From assembly GCF_001442535.1 (NCBI RefSeq), contig NZ_CP013141.1, forward strand, positions 5,215,035-5,248,216: a DNA stretch of 33,182 bases. Direction: 5' to 3'. Source of the DNA: Lysobacter antibioticus. GTDB taxonomy: Bacteria > Pseudomonadota > Gammaproteobacteria > Xanthomonadales > Xanthomonadaceae. Below, piece by piece: positions 24,414 to 32,941 of this stretch; positions within the stretch are counted from its first letter, which is position 1, and the number at the start of each line of letters is the position of its first letter. Under the pieces are notes generated by a model. It saw only the letters and a program-made list of their open reading frames with translations. It was not told the DNA's origin and did no database searches. A program made the translations under genes and the position numbers.

Positions 24414-25361
24414 TCATTCTTCGCCGAAAACTTTGGCCGGCAAGTGCATGCCCGGTGTCCAACCGCTCTGCGCCAGGAAGGCTTTCGGGTCGTCCATCTC
24501 GATGATGTGTTTGAGCGCGGCCTTGCGATCCTTCGAGCCCAGGTAGTAAGCCTTGACGATCCGGTAGCCGACCCAGTAACCCAGGTCATAGGGTTCGTCC
24601 GGGCCGCGGTAATTGGAGAACCAGGCCGACGAGTCGGTGCCGTCCATAGCGCGCACGAAAGCGGACTCGATCTCGGCCTCCCTGCCGCGCGTCCACTCGG
24701 CGTGGCGCCCGTTGCCGACGTTGCCGGAGGTCAACTCGGCGACGAACTCGGCCACGCCCTCGGCCAGGGCGACGCGCAGCACGGTGGCGTTCGGGTCGCC
24801 GTCTGCGAATTCGGTCGGCGCCGTTTGCTGGATGTGAGCGTACTCGTGGGCGATGACGTGGACGAAACGGTCTTCCGCGTCCGGGTTCATGAAGTCCGCC
24901 GAGCACAGGGCTTCCAGGCCGATAGTGAGCCCGTTCGGATCGCCCATGCCGACCGGCCGCCCGCGGCCGACCACGATGGCCACCGGCGGAAACCGCGCCC
25001 CCGGGTACACGTCCGCGAGCTTGTCCAACGCCGAAGCGACCCGCCGCTTCACCGCAGGCAGTTTGATCAGGCACTCCTTCGCCTTCGCGTACACGGCCGC
25101 GTCCTTGCCCAGCCGGTCGGCGATGCTCTGCGCCGTCACCCGCCTGGCCTTGGCGAACTCGCCCAGGCTGCGCGTGCCCTTGGCCAGGTAATCCTTGTCG
25201 ATCTGCTCCACCGTCGGACGGCCGCCGGTGGCGTCGTACAAGGCATAGAAGCGCGTCACGTCTTCGATCAGGATTTTGGGTTCCGGCCTGGGCGCCGCCT
25301 GCGCGAAGGCGGAGGCGGCGAACACGGACAGAAAAACGGCGGAGCGCGGGAACTTGGGCAC
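24414..25361 (-). CDS. Secreted DUF2268-like zinc peptidase candidate
   Basis: The best start is GTG at 25361, preceded by AGGATCGAG; this gives a 315-residue protein with a signal peptide (FPRSAVFLSVFAASAFAQA). Upstream in-frame codons lack export logic. The zinc motif HEYAHIQQ is at His172-Glu173-His176, and AEGVAEFVAEL about 28 residues later supplies a possible third ligand, the pattern of 'predicted Zn-dependent protease' DUF2268 proteins. The N-terminal ~120 residues are helical (DVTRFYALYDATGG). The role is unknown, probably extracytoplasmic proteolysis. Two more minus-strand genes for exported proteins lie upstream, but a 219-bp gap with hairpins argues against a single operon. Confidence 0.8.
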   Translation of the reverse strand: MPKFPRSAVFLSVFAASAFAQAAPRPEPKILIEDVTRFYALYDATGGRPTVEQIDKDYLAKGTRSLGEFAKARRVTAQSIADRLGKDAAVYAKAKECLIKLPAVKRRVASALDKLADVYPGARFPPVAIVVGRGRPVGMGDPNGLTIGLEALCSADFMNPDAEDRFVHVIAHEYAHIQQTAPTEFADGDPNATVLRVALAEGVAEFVAELTSGNVGNGRHAEWTRGREAEIESAFVRAMDGTDSSAWFSNYRGPDEPYDLGYWVGYRIVKAYYLGSKDRKAALKHIIEMDDPKAFLAQSGWTPGMHLPAKVFGEE

Positions 25362-25453
25362 GGTCTCGATCCTGGAAGGCCTGCGCAGCCGGACATCGGT
25401 GACTTCGGATCGCTTGCTTCCGAAGGCCTGTCCGCTGCTGAGTGGGACGAACC

Positions 25454-25482
25454 GACGCGCCCGAAGCTTGTCGGGGCGCGTC
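25454..25482. terminator. Hairpin between same-strand genes
   Basis: A perfect 9-bp stem (GACGCGCCC at 25454-25462 with GGGCGCGTC at 25474-25482) and an 11-base loop lies about 100 bp after the stop of the upstream minus-strand gene. It lacks a T tract. It is either a weak terminator or part of the next gene's leader. Confidence 0.35.
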
Positions 25483-25580
25483 GACGCGTACATCACCTCA
25501 TACCCGGGCACCGTTCAAAAGTGACGACAGTCATCCCCACCTTTTGCACCACGATGGCTTGAATCCGCCTGCTCCATGAA

Positions 25581-26123
25581 CTAACGGATGTCCTCCCAAA
25601 CCGGCACCGAACAGGCATCGGGTCCGGGCTCGGCCTGCGCAGGCCGCTGCGCCACCATCCAGCCCCGGAACACGCCTGCGATCTCGACGCGCTTGGCGAC
25701 GATGCACTCGCCTTCGGGTGGCGCCGGATGCGTCTCGGCAGCGAGAAAGAGCGGCCCCGAGGCATCGAAAGGCGAATGCAGCCGCTCCACGCTTCGAGTC
25801 TTGACGTTGTAGTAGCAATCCTGGCGTTTCCCGCTGATATCGACGGTCCTCATCCCGACCCCGTCCAGATGCGCGTGCGACATGCTCTCGATCATCGGCA
25901 TGAACTTCTCCGATGCGTGCGCATCCAGACAGGCCTTGACCGCGGCCGCCCCGGCCTTTCCGCCAAGCATTTCCTCGATCTTGCCGACACGCTCATCGGT
26001 CTCGGCATTGGTCTTGGTCTCGGTCTTGGTCTCGGCCTTGGTCGCAGGCAGCTCGGCCGCGTTCGCGGCGAGTGCCCACACCGCCATGGCCACGGCCGCT
26101 GCAGTTCTTTTCAGGTCATGCAT
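25581..26123 (-). CDS. Hypothetical exported protein with Glu/Lys/Thr repeat
   Basis: The 180-residue product begins with a signal peptide (AAAVAMAVWALAANA). Directly after it comes a short repetitive stretch, KAETKTETKTNAETDE, coded by near-identical 6- and 12-base units. The remainder has Cys residues (KACLDAH, QDCYYN, GECIVA, DACSV) that could pair as disulfides in the periplasm. The segment CYYNVKTRSVERLHSPFDA suggests a small beta-rich domain. I do not recognise the family. The gene lies 73 bp downstream of the TonB-C-like gene on the same strand and may share its transcript. Confidence 0.7.
   Translation of the reverse strand: MHDLKRTAAAVAMAVWALAANAAELPATKAETKTETKTNAETDERVGKIEEMLGGKAGAAAVKACLDAHASEKFMPMIESMSHAHLDGVGMRTVDISGKRQDCYYNVKTRSVERLHSPFDASGPLFLAAETHPAPPEGECIVAKRVEIAGVFRGWMVAQRPAQAEPGPDACSVPVWEDIR
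25999..26042. repeat. Short in-frame tandem repeat
   Basis: Units of the type CTCGGTCTTGGT recur head to tail with small changes and encode alternating Glu-Thr-Lys-Thr/Ala on the minus strand. Such repeats can change length by slippage, here in whole codons. Confidence 0.6.
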
Positions 26124-26166
26124 TCGATATTCCCGTCCCGCTCAATGGAGAAACAAGGCGTCCAGG

Positions 26167-26190
26167 GCCGCGCGGCAGCCTGTGCGCGGC
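26167..26190 (-). other. Hairpin after the TonB-C-like gene
   Basis: GCCGCGC/GCGCGGC, a 7-bp perfect stem with a ten-base loop, lies seven bases past the stop. No T tract. It could attenuate read-through into the next same-strand gene. Confidence 0.35.
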
Positions 26191-26196
26191 ACGCGA

Positions 26197-27039
26197 TTAC
26201 TCCTGCGCCAGCTTCGTCAACAAACGACGCCCCTGCCCCAGCAATTGCGGTTCGTCATCGGCGAACGCATCCACGCCGAGCCCGGCCGTGTCGTCGCCCT
26301 GGTGCCAGGGAGCCTGCTGATGAGGCCCCGGAACATAGACCTCCCATTGACCGTATTTCGGCAGCGTCTGGCCGGACACCTGATACGTAACCGGGACCCG
26401 AGCGGTCCACGAACCCGCTTCGCCGTCCTGGTTCGGCACCACGAACCTCCAGTGCCTGGCGCCGCGTACCGCCGACCGCGCGAACTCCTCGCGGAGCTTG
26501 TCCATCTTTTTCTCGTCGGCGACCACGCTCAGGTTGACCTGCTCGGCGAACACTTCTTGCGCCTCGCCGGCCTTGCCGATCCGAACCAACAGATACACCG
26601 TGCCCGAGGCGTTCGTACCGGCCAACGCGCTGGGATAAACGATCGAGTGAGCCGAGCCGCGTTTCAGGGCGGCGCCCGGAGCGGAATCGGCGAAATTCGC
26701 ACTGCGCATCGTCAACGCGTAATTGCCATCGGCCAATTTGCGGCCGACGACGCGGACCGACATATTCAACGCCGCCGGCGACTTCTCGCCGGCCGCGGCC
26801 GGCTCGAACCGCCAGTGCGGCACCGTGTGCTGCACCAGCTCGACCACGCCTTTCGGCAACTCGCCTGGTTTATCCAAGTCGAGGCCGGCGATGGCACCAT
26901 CGGCCTCGACCCGAACCTTGCCGGTGACGACCATGCTCATCTCCGAGCGCGCCCGCACCTCGGCGAGTTCGTTTTTCCCTGCGACCGCACTGCTGCCGAA
27001 GGCGAACAGGACCGCCGCTGCAACGGCTGCAAATTTCAT
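26197..27039 (-). CDS. Exported protein with two TonB-C-like halves
   Basis: GAGGAG eight bases upstream fixes the ATG at 27039; longer starts are rejected. The 280-residue protein has a signal peptide (KFAAVAAAVLFAFGSSAVA). Two halves each end in an HWRF motif (residues 75-78 and 196-199) after a helix, the pattern seen once in TonB C-terminal-like proteins, including the 138-residue lipoprotein at 2195-2611. In the second half, SGTVYLLVRIGKAGEAQEVF then ARHWRFVVPNQDGE and VPVTYQV fit that fold well; the first half is more diverged. There is no membrane helix, so it is not a classic TonB. A role in envelope binding is a guess. Confidence 0.78.
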   Translation of the reverse strand: MKFAAVAAAVLFAFGSSAVAGKNELAEVRARSEMSMVVTGKVRVEADGAIAGLDLDKPGELPKGVVELVQHTVPHWRFEPAAAGEKSPAALNMSVRVVGRKLADGNYALTMRSANFADSAPGAALKRGSAHSIVYPSALAGTNASGTVYLLVRIGKAGEAQEVFAEQVNLSVVADEKKMDKLREEFARSAVRGARHWRFVVPNQDGEAGSWTARVPVTYQVSGQTLPKYGQWEVYVPGPHQQAPWHQGDDTAGLGVDAFADDEPQLLGQGRRLLTKLAQE

Positions 27040-27156
27040 TCGATAACTCCTCGGCACTCCGTGATCGATGCCTGCGACACTGCGCATCGACAGACCCGGC
27101 ACGGCCGAGCCCATCCTGAGGTTACGAATGCAGAGGTGAATCGGCTGCAACACAAT

Positions 27157-27168
27157 CACACTTGTGTG
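27157..27168. promoter_or_regulatory. Operator-like dyad in a divergent gap
   Basis: CACAC-TT-GTGTG lies 118 bp before the TonB-C-like gene and 131 bp before the plus-strand hypothetical gene. A -10-like TAAAAT is at 27261-27266 for the plus-strand gene. Both are weak signals. Confidence 0.25.
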
Positions 27169-27299
27169 GAGGGCCCGGAATCGAGCGCGAGTAGTGCCCG
27201 CTTTCCGGAACTACACAGCGCGATGTATTCGGAGAATCAGCCAGCCGCCCGCACCGGCGCTAAAATAATCCATCGCCCGAACCAGGAATGAGGCACCGC

Positions 27300-27659
27300 A
27301 TGGACCGTACAACGCCCCCTGTCCCGCCGCGCCTGCGCGACATGCTCGCGGACTATCCCGAGCTGATAGAAGCACTCGCCGGCGCGCTCAACGCTGCCGC
27401 GACCAATCCGCGCGGCAACCCGCCGTACGAAATGGCGGTGTGGGCGCTGGAAGATATGCTCAGCCACTTCGTCAGCGATGCCCGCGACGAGTTCGAGGCC
27501 GCCGAGGCTGGCGGCGATCCGCAAGCGATCCAGCGCGCCGACGACAAGTTGAACCTGATGTTCCGCGCCCGTTCGCCTAGCCTTGGCTTGGGCGATCTCG
27601 ATGCAGTGAGGGCGCATTTCGATAGCGAGCGGAAGCCACCGGGAACGTCGGCAGGCTGA
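27300..27659 (+). CDS. Small hypothetical protein
   Basis: ATG 27300 has GAGG six bases upstream and is preferred over the in-frame ATG at 27288. The 119-residue product is acidic and mostly helical (RLRDMLADYPELIEALAGAL, then WALEDMLSHFVSDARDEFEAAEAGG). It has no signal peptide or cysteine. I do not recognise it. The plus-strand gene at 27731 follows, but base composition shifts between them, so they may have different origins. Confidence 0.65.
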   Translation: MDRTTPPVPPRLRDMLADYPELIEALAGALNAAATNPRGNPPYEMAVWALEDMLSHFVSDARDEFEAAEAGGDPQAIQRADDKLNLMFRARSPSLGLGDLDAVRAHFDSERKPPGTSAG

Positions 27660-27730
27660 CTTACGCAAGCGACTCCGTATAGGTACGCCCGCCTTAATCC
27701 GAATGCTTGCCACAGACCCGACGCAGAGCC

Positions 27731-28138
27731 ATGACCAAGACGACCATCAGGCAGGACTGGCTAGAGTGCCTCGACTTATGCGCCGCGTCCGGCCGCATGG
27801 AGGACTATCCCCGTAATCTTCGCCTGCCCAAGTACGCACCGTCAGAAGCGACCCTGGCCGGAAGAAAGTTCGCGAGCATCTATAGAAACGACTACGGCTT
27901 CCTCGTCGAGCGTCTTGCCGGAAGCAGCGATTTCGAAAAGCTCTGCGCCTTCGAGTGTCTCGAATACATGTGCTGGGACTTCGATATCGGTTCGGTTCCG
28001 CAGGAACTCTTCGACATTTCCGAGCCGCTTCCACCCATCATCTTTGAGGAACTGGCAGGCGACAGAAATGCCGAGGGCTTCTCAGGGGCCACTATCGGGG
28101 ATTGGTTTCGCCATGTGTTCCAGAAGCTGCTCCGTTGA
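27731..28138 (+). CDS. Hypothetical protein in A/T-richer segment
   Basis: The 135-residue product starts MTKTTIRQDW; an upstream ATG at 27707 is possible but lacks a ribosome binding site. It looks helical. The segment YGFLVERLAGSSDFEKLCAFECLEYMCWDF resembles the helical repeat found in some small immunity-type proteins, but this is weak. Its codons use more A and T at third positions than the flanking genes, which suggests acquisition. No toxin gene lies next to it. Confidence 0.6.
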   Translation: MTKTTIRQDWLECLDLCAASGRMEDYPRNLRLPKYAPSEATLAGRKFASIYRNDYGFLVERLAGSSDFEKLCAFECLEYMCWDFDIGSVPQELFDISEPLPPIIFEELAGDRNAEGFSGATIGDWFRHVFQKLLR

Positions 28139-28244
28139 TGGCAGCATCGTTCTCGCCGCGGCGGGCCTGTCCACGCCCGCACCCACCTTACAAGCACGAT
28201 TCAACGCTCCGACGTCTTCGACCGGCAACAGACGTAGCCCGCTA

Positions 28245-28439
28245 CTAGTCGACTGCATCCTGATCAAGCTGCTTTCGCTTTTGCTCCACCAGCAGGAATT
28301 CTGGGCCACAAGCGGAGCCGCAGGAGATAGATATCGCCTTACCACTTGAGTCGCAGTAGATCAGCCAATTCCCTGCCGAATCGAAGCTCTTAGGTGACCC
28401 ACTATTGCCGGACCGTATTGAAACTACTCCCCAAGGTAC
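28245..28439 (-). pseudogene. Coding-like stretch without a start, possible gene remnant
   Basis: A 64-codon open stretch ends at TAG 28245-28247 and overlaps the end of the 28424-28840 gene by a few codons in the -1 frame. It reads NWLIYCDSSGKAISIS, then CGSACGPEFLLVEQ, which looks like real protein, yet no ATG, GTG or TTG starts it usefully. It could be the C-terminus of that gene after a frameshift near the GGGG at its end, or debris. The rest of the gap 28139-28244 shows nothing I can assign. Confidence 0.3.
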
Positions 28440-28840
28440 TCAAGCATGAGGTCGCGGGAGACGAGTTCCTCAACAAGTCTGCCGGACAGCACCGCACGGA
28501 GGCCCGCGGAGTTAGGAGCCTCTTCAAACGCCTCGGTCAGGTTAGCAGAGAGCGCGGATAGCTCTCCCACGGTAATCGAGCGCGGAGGCGCCAGCGCATA
28601 ACACTCGACGCGCCGAACGAGGCGAATCGCCTGAAGAAAGGTCGTGCGCTCAAGTCCTCTCCAATGCAGCTCATGAAACCGGCCGTTTGCATCCACTAAC
28701 CAAGACAAGCCGGCTTGGCCGCGGCGACCGACATTGATACGCAGTGTCTTGGCAGAAAAATCAATTCTCCCGATGCGGTCGAACCAATTCTCGGGAGCGA
28801 TGATGAGGCGGCCATGGCTACAAATGATCAGTGGATACAT
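28424..28840 (-). CDS. Hypothetical protein downstream of tRNA-Ser
   Basis: The ATG at 28840 is preceded by GGGGTTGAG; an upstream extension would run into the tRNA and is rejected. The 138-residue product starts with a beta-like segment (MYPLIICSHGRLIIAP) and a middle INVGRRGQAGLSWLVDANGRFHELHW, followed by a helical C-terminal half. It has no signal peptide. I do not recognise it. It lies 122 bp downstream of tRNA-Ser on the same strand and may depend on tRNA read-through. The base composition is A/T-richer than the genome around it, and the frame may be truncated by a frameshift at its end. Confidence 0.55.
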   Translation of the reverse strand: MYPLIICSHGRLIIAPENWFDRIGRIDFSAKTLRINVGRRGQAGLSWLVDANGRFHELHWRGLERTTFLQAIRLVRRVECYALAPPRSITVGELSALSANLTEAFEEAPNSAGLRAVLSGRLVEELVSRDLMLEYLGE

Positions 28841-28962
28841 CTCAACCCCGAGACAGTGCGTGTAGCGGGCCAAACCCCTGATAGACGGGCCGCGACCCGG
28901 TTGCGCTTCCGATGATAGCGAATTGGCGCGCCAGAGCGTCCCCAAAAACGGCCCGCCTGGGA

Positions 28963-29052
28963 TGGCGGAGAGAGTGGGATTCGAACCCACGGAAGGTTTA
29001 ACCCTTCGGCGGTTTTCAAGACCGCTGCCTTAAACCACTCGGCCATCTCTCC
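28963..29052 (-). tRNA. tRNA-Ser(UGA)
   Basis: The 90-base minus-strand sequence folds as a class II tRNA. It has the acceptor stem GGAGAGA/TCTCTCC, D arm GCC...GGC, anticodon stem GCGGT/ACCGC with loop CTTGAAA (anticodon TGA), a long variable arm GAAGG/CCTTC, and T arm GTGGG-TTCGAAT-CCCAC. Discriminator G and an encoded CCA end at 28963. The long variable arm and anticodon make serine certain. An A/T-richer segment begins right at its 3' end, a common integration site for mobile DNA, though I found no repeat of the tRNA 3' end. Confidence 0.98.
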
Positions 29053-29089
29053 GTTGAGGTCTTACGGCGACGGTCCTTCGACCCGTCGC

Positions 29090-29138
29090 GGGCGGTTCCT
29101 TGCGAACCGCCCTGGGCGCCCGGTCTTGCACCGGGCGC
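29090..29138 (-). other. Two tandem hairpins with identical GCAAG loops
   Basis: Two perfect 9-bp stem-loops, separated by three bases, lie between the LysR gene and tRNA-Ser. On the minus strand they are GCGCCCGGT-GCAAG-ACCGGGCGC (29116-29138) and GGGCGGTTC-GCAAG-GAACCGCCC (29090-29112). The stems differ but the five-base loops are the same. A further GCCGGCG/CGCCGGC inverted repeat sits nearer the LysR stop. They may end the LysR transcript, aid tRNA processing, or bind a protein. Confidence 0.6.
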
Positions 29139-29193
29139 GGGGCATTCTCTCATGCCGCCGGCGGTTACGTCGCCGGCCTCGCACTGGCGACTC

Positions 29194-30204
29194 TCAACCC
29201 GCCGGCGCGGAAATCTTCACCGGCTTGTCGTGCTTCTTGTCGTGGCGGGCGATGCTGTCGGGGCACGGGATGCCCTTGATGTCGCTGCACTGCAGGCGCG
29301 CGGACTCGACCAGGGACGGGGCCTTCTCAGCCAGGAAGTCGATGAACACCCGCACCGCCGGCAGCAGGCCGCGGCGGGAGGCGAACACGGCGTGGAAGAT
29401 GCCCTGCGGCAGGCGCCAGTTCGGCAGCACCACTTCCAGGTCGCCGCGGCGCACGGCTTCGGCGCAGACGGTCTCGGGCAGCAGGGTGATGCCGACGCCC
29501 TGCTCGGCCAGCGCCATCAGCATGGGAAAGTCGAAGCCCATCACCCGCGGCTTGAGTTCGACCCGGCGCACTTCGCCGTCGGGGCCGTGCAGTTCCCAGC
29601 GCTGGCGGGCGTCGTCTTCGCTGATGCTCAGGGTGACGTGGTCGGACAGTTCGTCGGGATTACTCGGGCGGCCCATGCGGGTCAGGTACTTCGGGCTGGC
29701 GACCAGCAGCTCCTGAATCTGGCCGAAGCTGCGCATGACCAGGCTGCCGTCGTCGTCGAGCTTGGAACGCACGCGCAGGGCTACGTCGACGCCTTCGTTG
29801 ATGATGTCGACGCGGCGGTTGCTGACGTTCAACTGCACCCGCACCTGCGGGTATTTGGCGAGGAATTCGGGCAGCAGCTTGGGGATCTGCTGCTGGGCCA
29901 GGCCGACCGGCACGCTGACCCGGATCACCCCGCGCGGCTCGGCGCTGAGGCGATCGACGACTTCGCGCGCGGCCTGGGCCTCGGCCAGCATCGATTGGGC
30001 GTGGCGGTAGACGCTGTTGCCGACTTCGGTGACGGCGAAGCGGCGCGTGGAACGCTGCAGCAGGCGCACGCCCAGGTCGGTCTCGAGCTGGCTGATGCGG
30101 CGGCTGAGGCGCGACTTCGGAATGCCCAGCGCGCGTTCGGCGGCGGCGAACCCGGCGTGGTCGACGACCATCGCGAAGTAATACAGGTCGTTCAAATCGT
30201 GCAT
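29194..30204 (-). CDS. LysR-family regulator divergent from azoR
   Basis: The 336-residue protein has the LysR winged helix-turn-helix (residues ~5-62: YYFAMVVDHAGFAAAERALGIPKSRLSRRISQLE) and an effector domain (~90-300). It ends with an unusual ~30-residue Lys/His/Asp-rich tail (SIARHDKKHDKPVKISAPAG). GGAA eight bases before ATG 30204 lies inside the operator-like dyad GTTCCAATATTAGAAC, so the protein probably represses its own gene. It is divergent from the azoreductase gene, the typical layout for a regulator controlling its neighbour, probably in response to quinone or electrophile stress. Confidence 0.93.
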   Translation of the reverse strand: MHDLNDLYYFAMVVDHAGFAAAERALGIPKSRLSRRISQLETDLGVRLLQRSTRRFAVTEVGNSVYRHAQSMLAEAQAAREVVDRLSAEPRGVIRVSVPVGLAQQQIPKLLPEFLAKYPQVRVQLNVSNRRVDIINEGVDVALRVRSKLDDDGSLVMRSFGQIQELLVASPKYLTRMGRPSNPDELSDHVTLSISEDDARQRWELHGPDGEVRRVELKPRVMGFDFPMLMALAEQGVGITLLPETVCAEAVRRGDLEVVLPNWRLPQGIFHAVFASRRGLLPAVRVFIDFLAEKAPSLVESARLQCSDIKGIPCPDSIARHDKKHDKPVKISAPAG

Positions 30205-30211
30205 GACGATA

Positions 30212-30227
30212 GTTCCAATATTAGAAC
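30212..30227. promoter_or_regulatory. LysR-type operator between lysR and azoR
   Basis: GTTCCAATATTAGAAC is a 14-of-16 inverted repeat with an A/T core, conspicuous in this GC-rich window. Its T-N11-A spacing fits a LysR site. It overlaps the ribosome binding site of the LysR gene and lies about 110 bp upstream of azoR, as expected for autorepression with activation of azoR. Confidence 0.6.
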
Positions 30228-30335
30228 AATAAGTGACATTGAAGCATCTTTATCCCACCGAAGCAACGATACAGACTTTGCTCCAACGCGGCGACGCCCG
30301 CTTTACCGGCTCCGACCGAGCCACCGAGGTCCACC

Positions 30336-30914
30336 ATGAAGCTGTTGCATATCGATTCGAGCGCCCTGGGCGCCAATTCCGTGACCCGTGAGCTTAGCGC
30401 GGCGGTGGCGGCGCGTTGGCAGGACGAGGTGCCGGGCCTGACGATCGACTACCGCGACCTGGATGCCGACCCGATTCCGCATCTTACCGGCCGTTCGCTG
30501 GCCAAGGCCGATCCGGCCGAAGCCGAGGAGTCAGAGCGCATCCTGCAACAATTCCTGGCGGCCGACGTGATTGTCCTTGGCGCTCCGATGTACAACTTCG
30601 GCATTCCTTCGACCCTGAAGGCCTGGGTCGACCGCATCGCGGTGGCCGGCAAGACCTTCCGCTACACCGAGAAGGGACCGGAGGGTCTGGCGACCGGCAA
30701 GCGCGCGATCGTGGCCAGCGGCCGCGGCGGTATCCACACCGATTTGCCGAGCGATTTCCAAGAGACCTACCTGCGTCACGTACTCGCATTCATCGGCGTG
30801 ACGAATGTCGAGTTCGTGCGGGCCGAAGGTGTGGCTTACTCGCCTCAGCATCGTGCCGACGCGCTCGCTGCGGCGCACGCATCGATTCCATTGCCGTTGC
30901 GTCGGGCCGCGTAA
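30336..30914 (+). CDS. azoR: FMN-dependent NADH:quinone oxidoreductase/azoreductase
   Basis: The 192-residue protein is a typical AzoR in length. It has the flavodoxin-like start MKLLHIDSSALGANSVTREL, the FMN-binding segment PMYNFGIPSTLKAWVDRI (from Pro84), the following GKTFRYTEKGPEGL, and a second FMN loop SGRGGIHTD. AzoR is a cytoplasmic homodimer that reduces quinones, and also azo dyes, with NADH. It protects against electrophilic quinones. The divergent LysR regulator and the dyad between the genes suggest inducible expression. A T-tract terminator follows. Confidence 0.94.
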   Translation: MKLLHIDSSALGANSVTRELSAAVAARWQDEVPGLTIDYRDLDADPIPHLTGRSLAKADPAEAEESERILQQFLAADVIVLGAPMYNFGIPSTLKAWVDRIAVAGKTFRYTEKGPEGLATGKRAIVASGRGGIHTDLPSDFQETYLRHVLAFIGVTNVEFVRAEGVAYSPQHRADALAAAHASIPLPLRRAA

Positions 30915-30988
30915 GTCTTCGCGATCGAGTCTGCCCCGCCCAACCGTGTAGCTCCAAGTCCGACGCTTCCTCCCCCCGCGTCGGAATT

Positions 30989-31017
30989 AGCCGGGTCCTG
31001 ACAGGCCCGGCTTTTTT
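30989..31017 (+). terminator. Intrinsic terminator of azoR
   Basis: AGCCGGG (30989-30995) pairs with CCCGGCT (31006-31012) and runs straight into a six-T tract. The terminator lies about 75 bp after the azoR stop and just before the end of the convergent serS operon. Confidence 0.9.
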
Positions 31018-31051
31018 CTTGCGCGATCGAAACGCAAGCAGCCCGGAAAGA

Positions 31052-31435
31052 TCAGGGCGCGACGGGAGTCGTCGCGACGCCGCCACGCGCCCGCGCTACC
31101 AGCCACCAGCTCAGGCAATGACTGACGCCCAAGCCGACCAGACCACCGACAGGCAAAGCGATGAACATCGTCAGCCACGGCAGGCCCTCGAAGTCGCCGG
31201 TGAGGTAGGACGGGACGTACATGGTCGCCCACAGCGCGCCCAGGCCGGCCGCGCTGCCGACGATCACCCCGACCGCGGCACGTGCGGCCACGCCCCAGCC
31301 GGACAGCGGCGCGGGGCGTTTGCGGTTGCGGCCTATCAACATCGCGTACTGCAGGGCGAAGAAGCCGATGAGGGTCGGCCCGACCATCGTCGCGACGCTC
31401 AGGTAGTAGTCGAGTGCTTCCGTGTCGAGGGTCAT
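31052..31435 (-). CDS. Small multi-pass membrane protein
   Basis: The 127-residue product (start MTLDTEALDYYLSV, with AAGG seven bases upstream; ATG 31450 is less favoured) has three hydrophobic segments. They are about residues 15-35 (VATMVGPTLIGFFALQYAM), 52-73 (AARAAVGVIVGSAAGLGALWA) and 89-113. I do not recognise the family. It starts 32 bp after the serS stop on the same strand, so it is probably co-transcribed with serS, with no evident functional link. Confidence 0.75.
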   Translation of the reverse strand: MTLDTEALDYYLSVATMVGPTLIGFFALQYAMLIGRNRKRPAPLSGWGVAARAAVGVIVGSAAGLGALWATMYVPSYLTGDFEGLPWLTMFIALPVGGLVGLGVSHCLSWWLVARARGGVATTPVAP

Positions 31436-31466
31436 ACGCGTGCCTTCCATGCGGCGCGAGGGCCGA

Positions 31467-32795
<1,329 letters not shown>

Positions 32796-32941
32796 TTATC
32801 GCGTCACTCGGGGCTTTTCGCGAACCTTGCACTTGCCGGAGCCGGCGGATCGGGGTCCGAATCGCGGGCGATCGCGGGCCACGGACGACGCTTTCGGGCA
32901 TTTCGTTGCAGAATGCGGCCCAACGCACATTCGGACCGCCC

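Noticed and set aside
24396..25562. Plus-strand frame antisense to the DUF2268-like peptidase gene
   Set aside because: The opposite strand has a signal peptide, HExxH motif and terminator; the plus frame has none.
27731..28840. Toxin-immunity pair in the A/T-rich segment
   Set aside because: The likeness of the 27731 protein to immunity-type helical repeats is weak, and no toxin domain or secretion signal is present in its neighbours.
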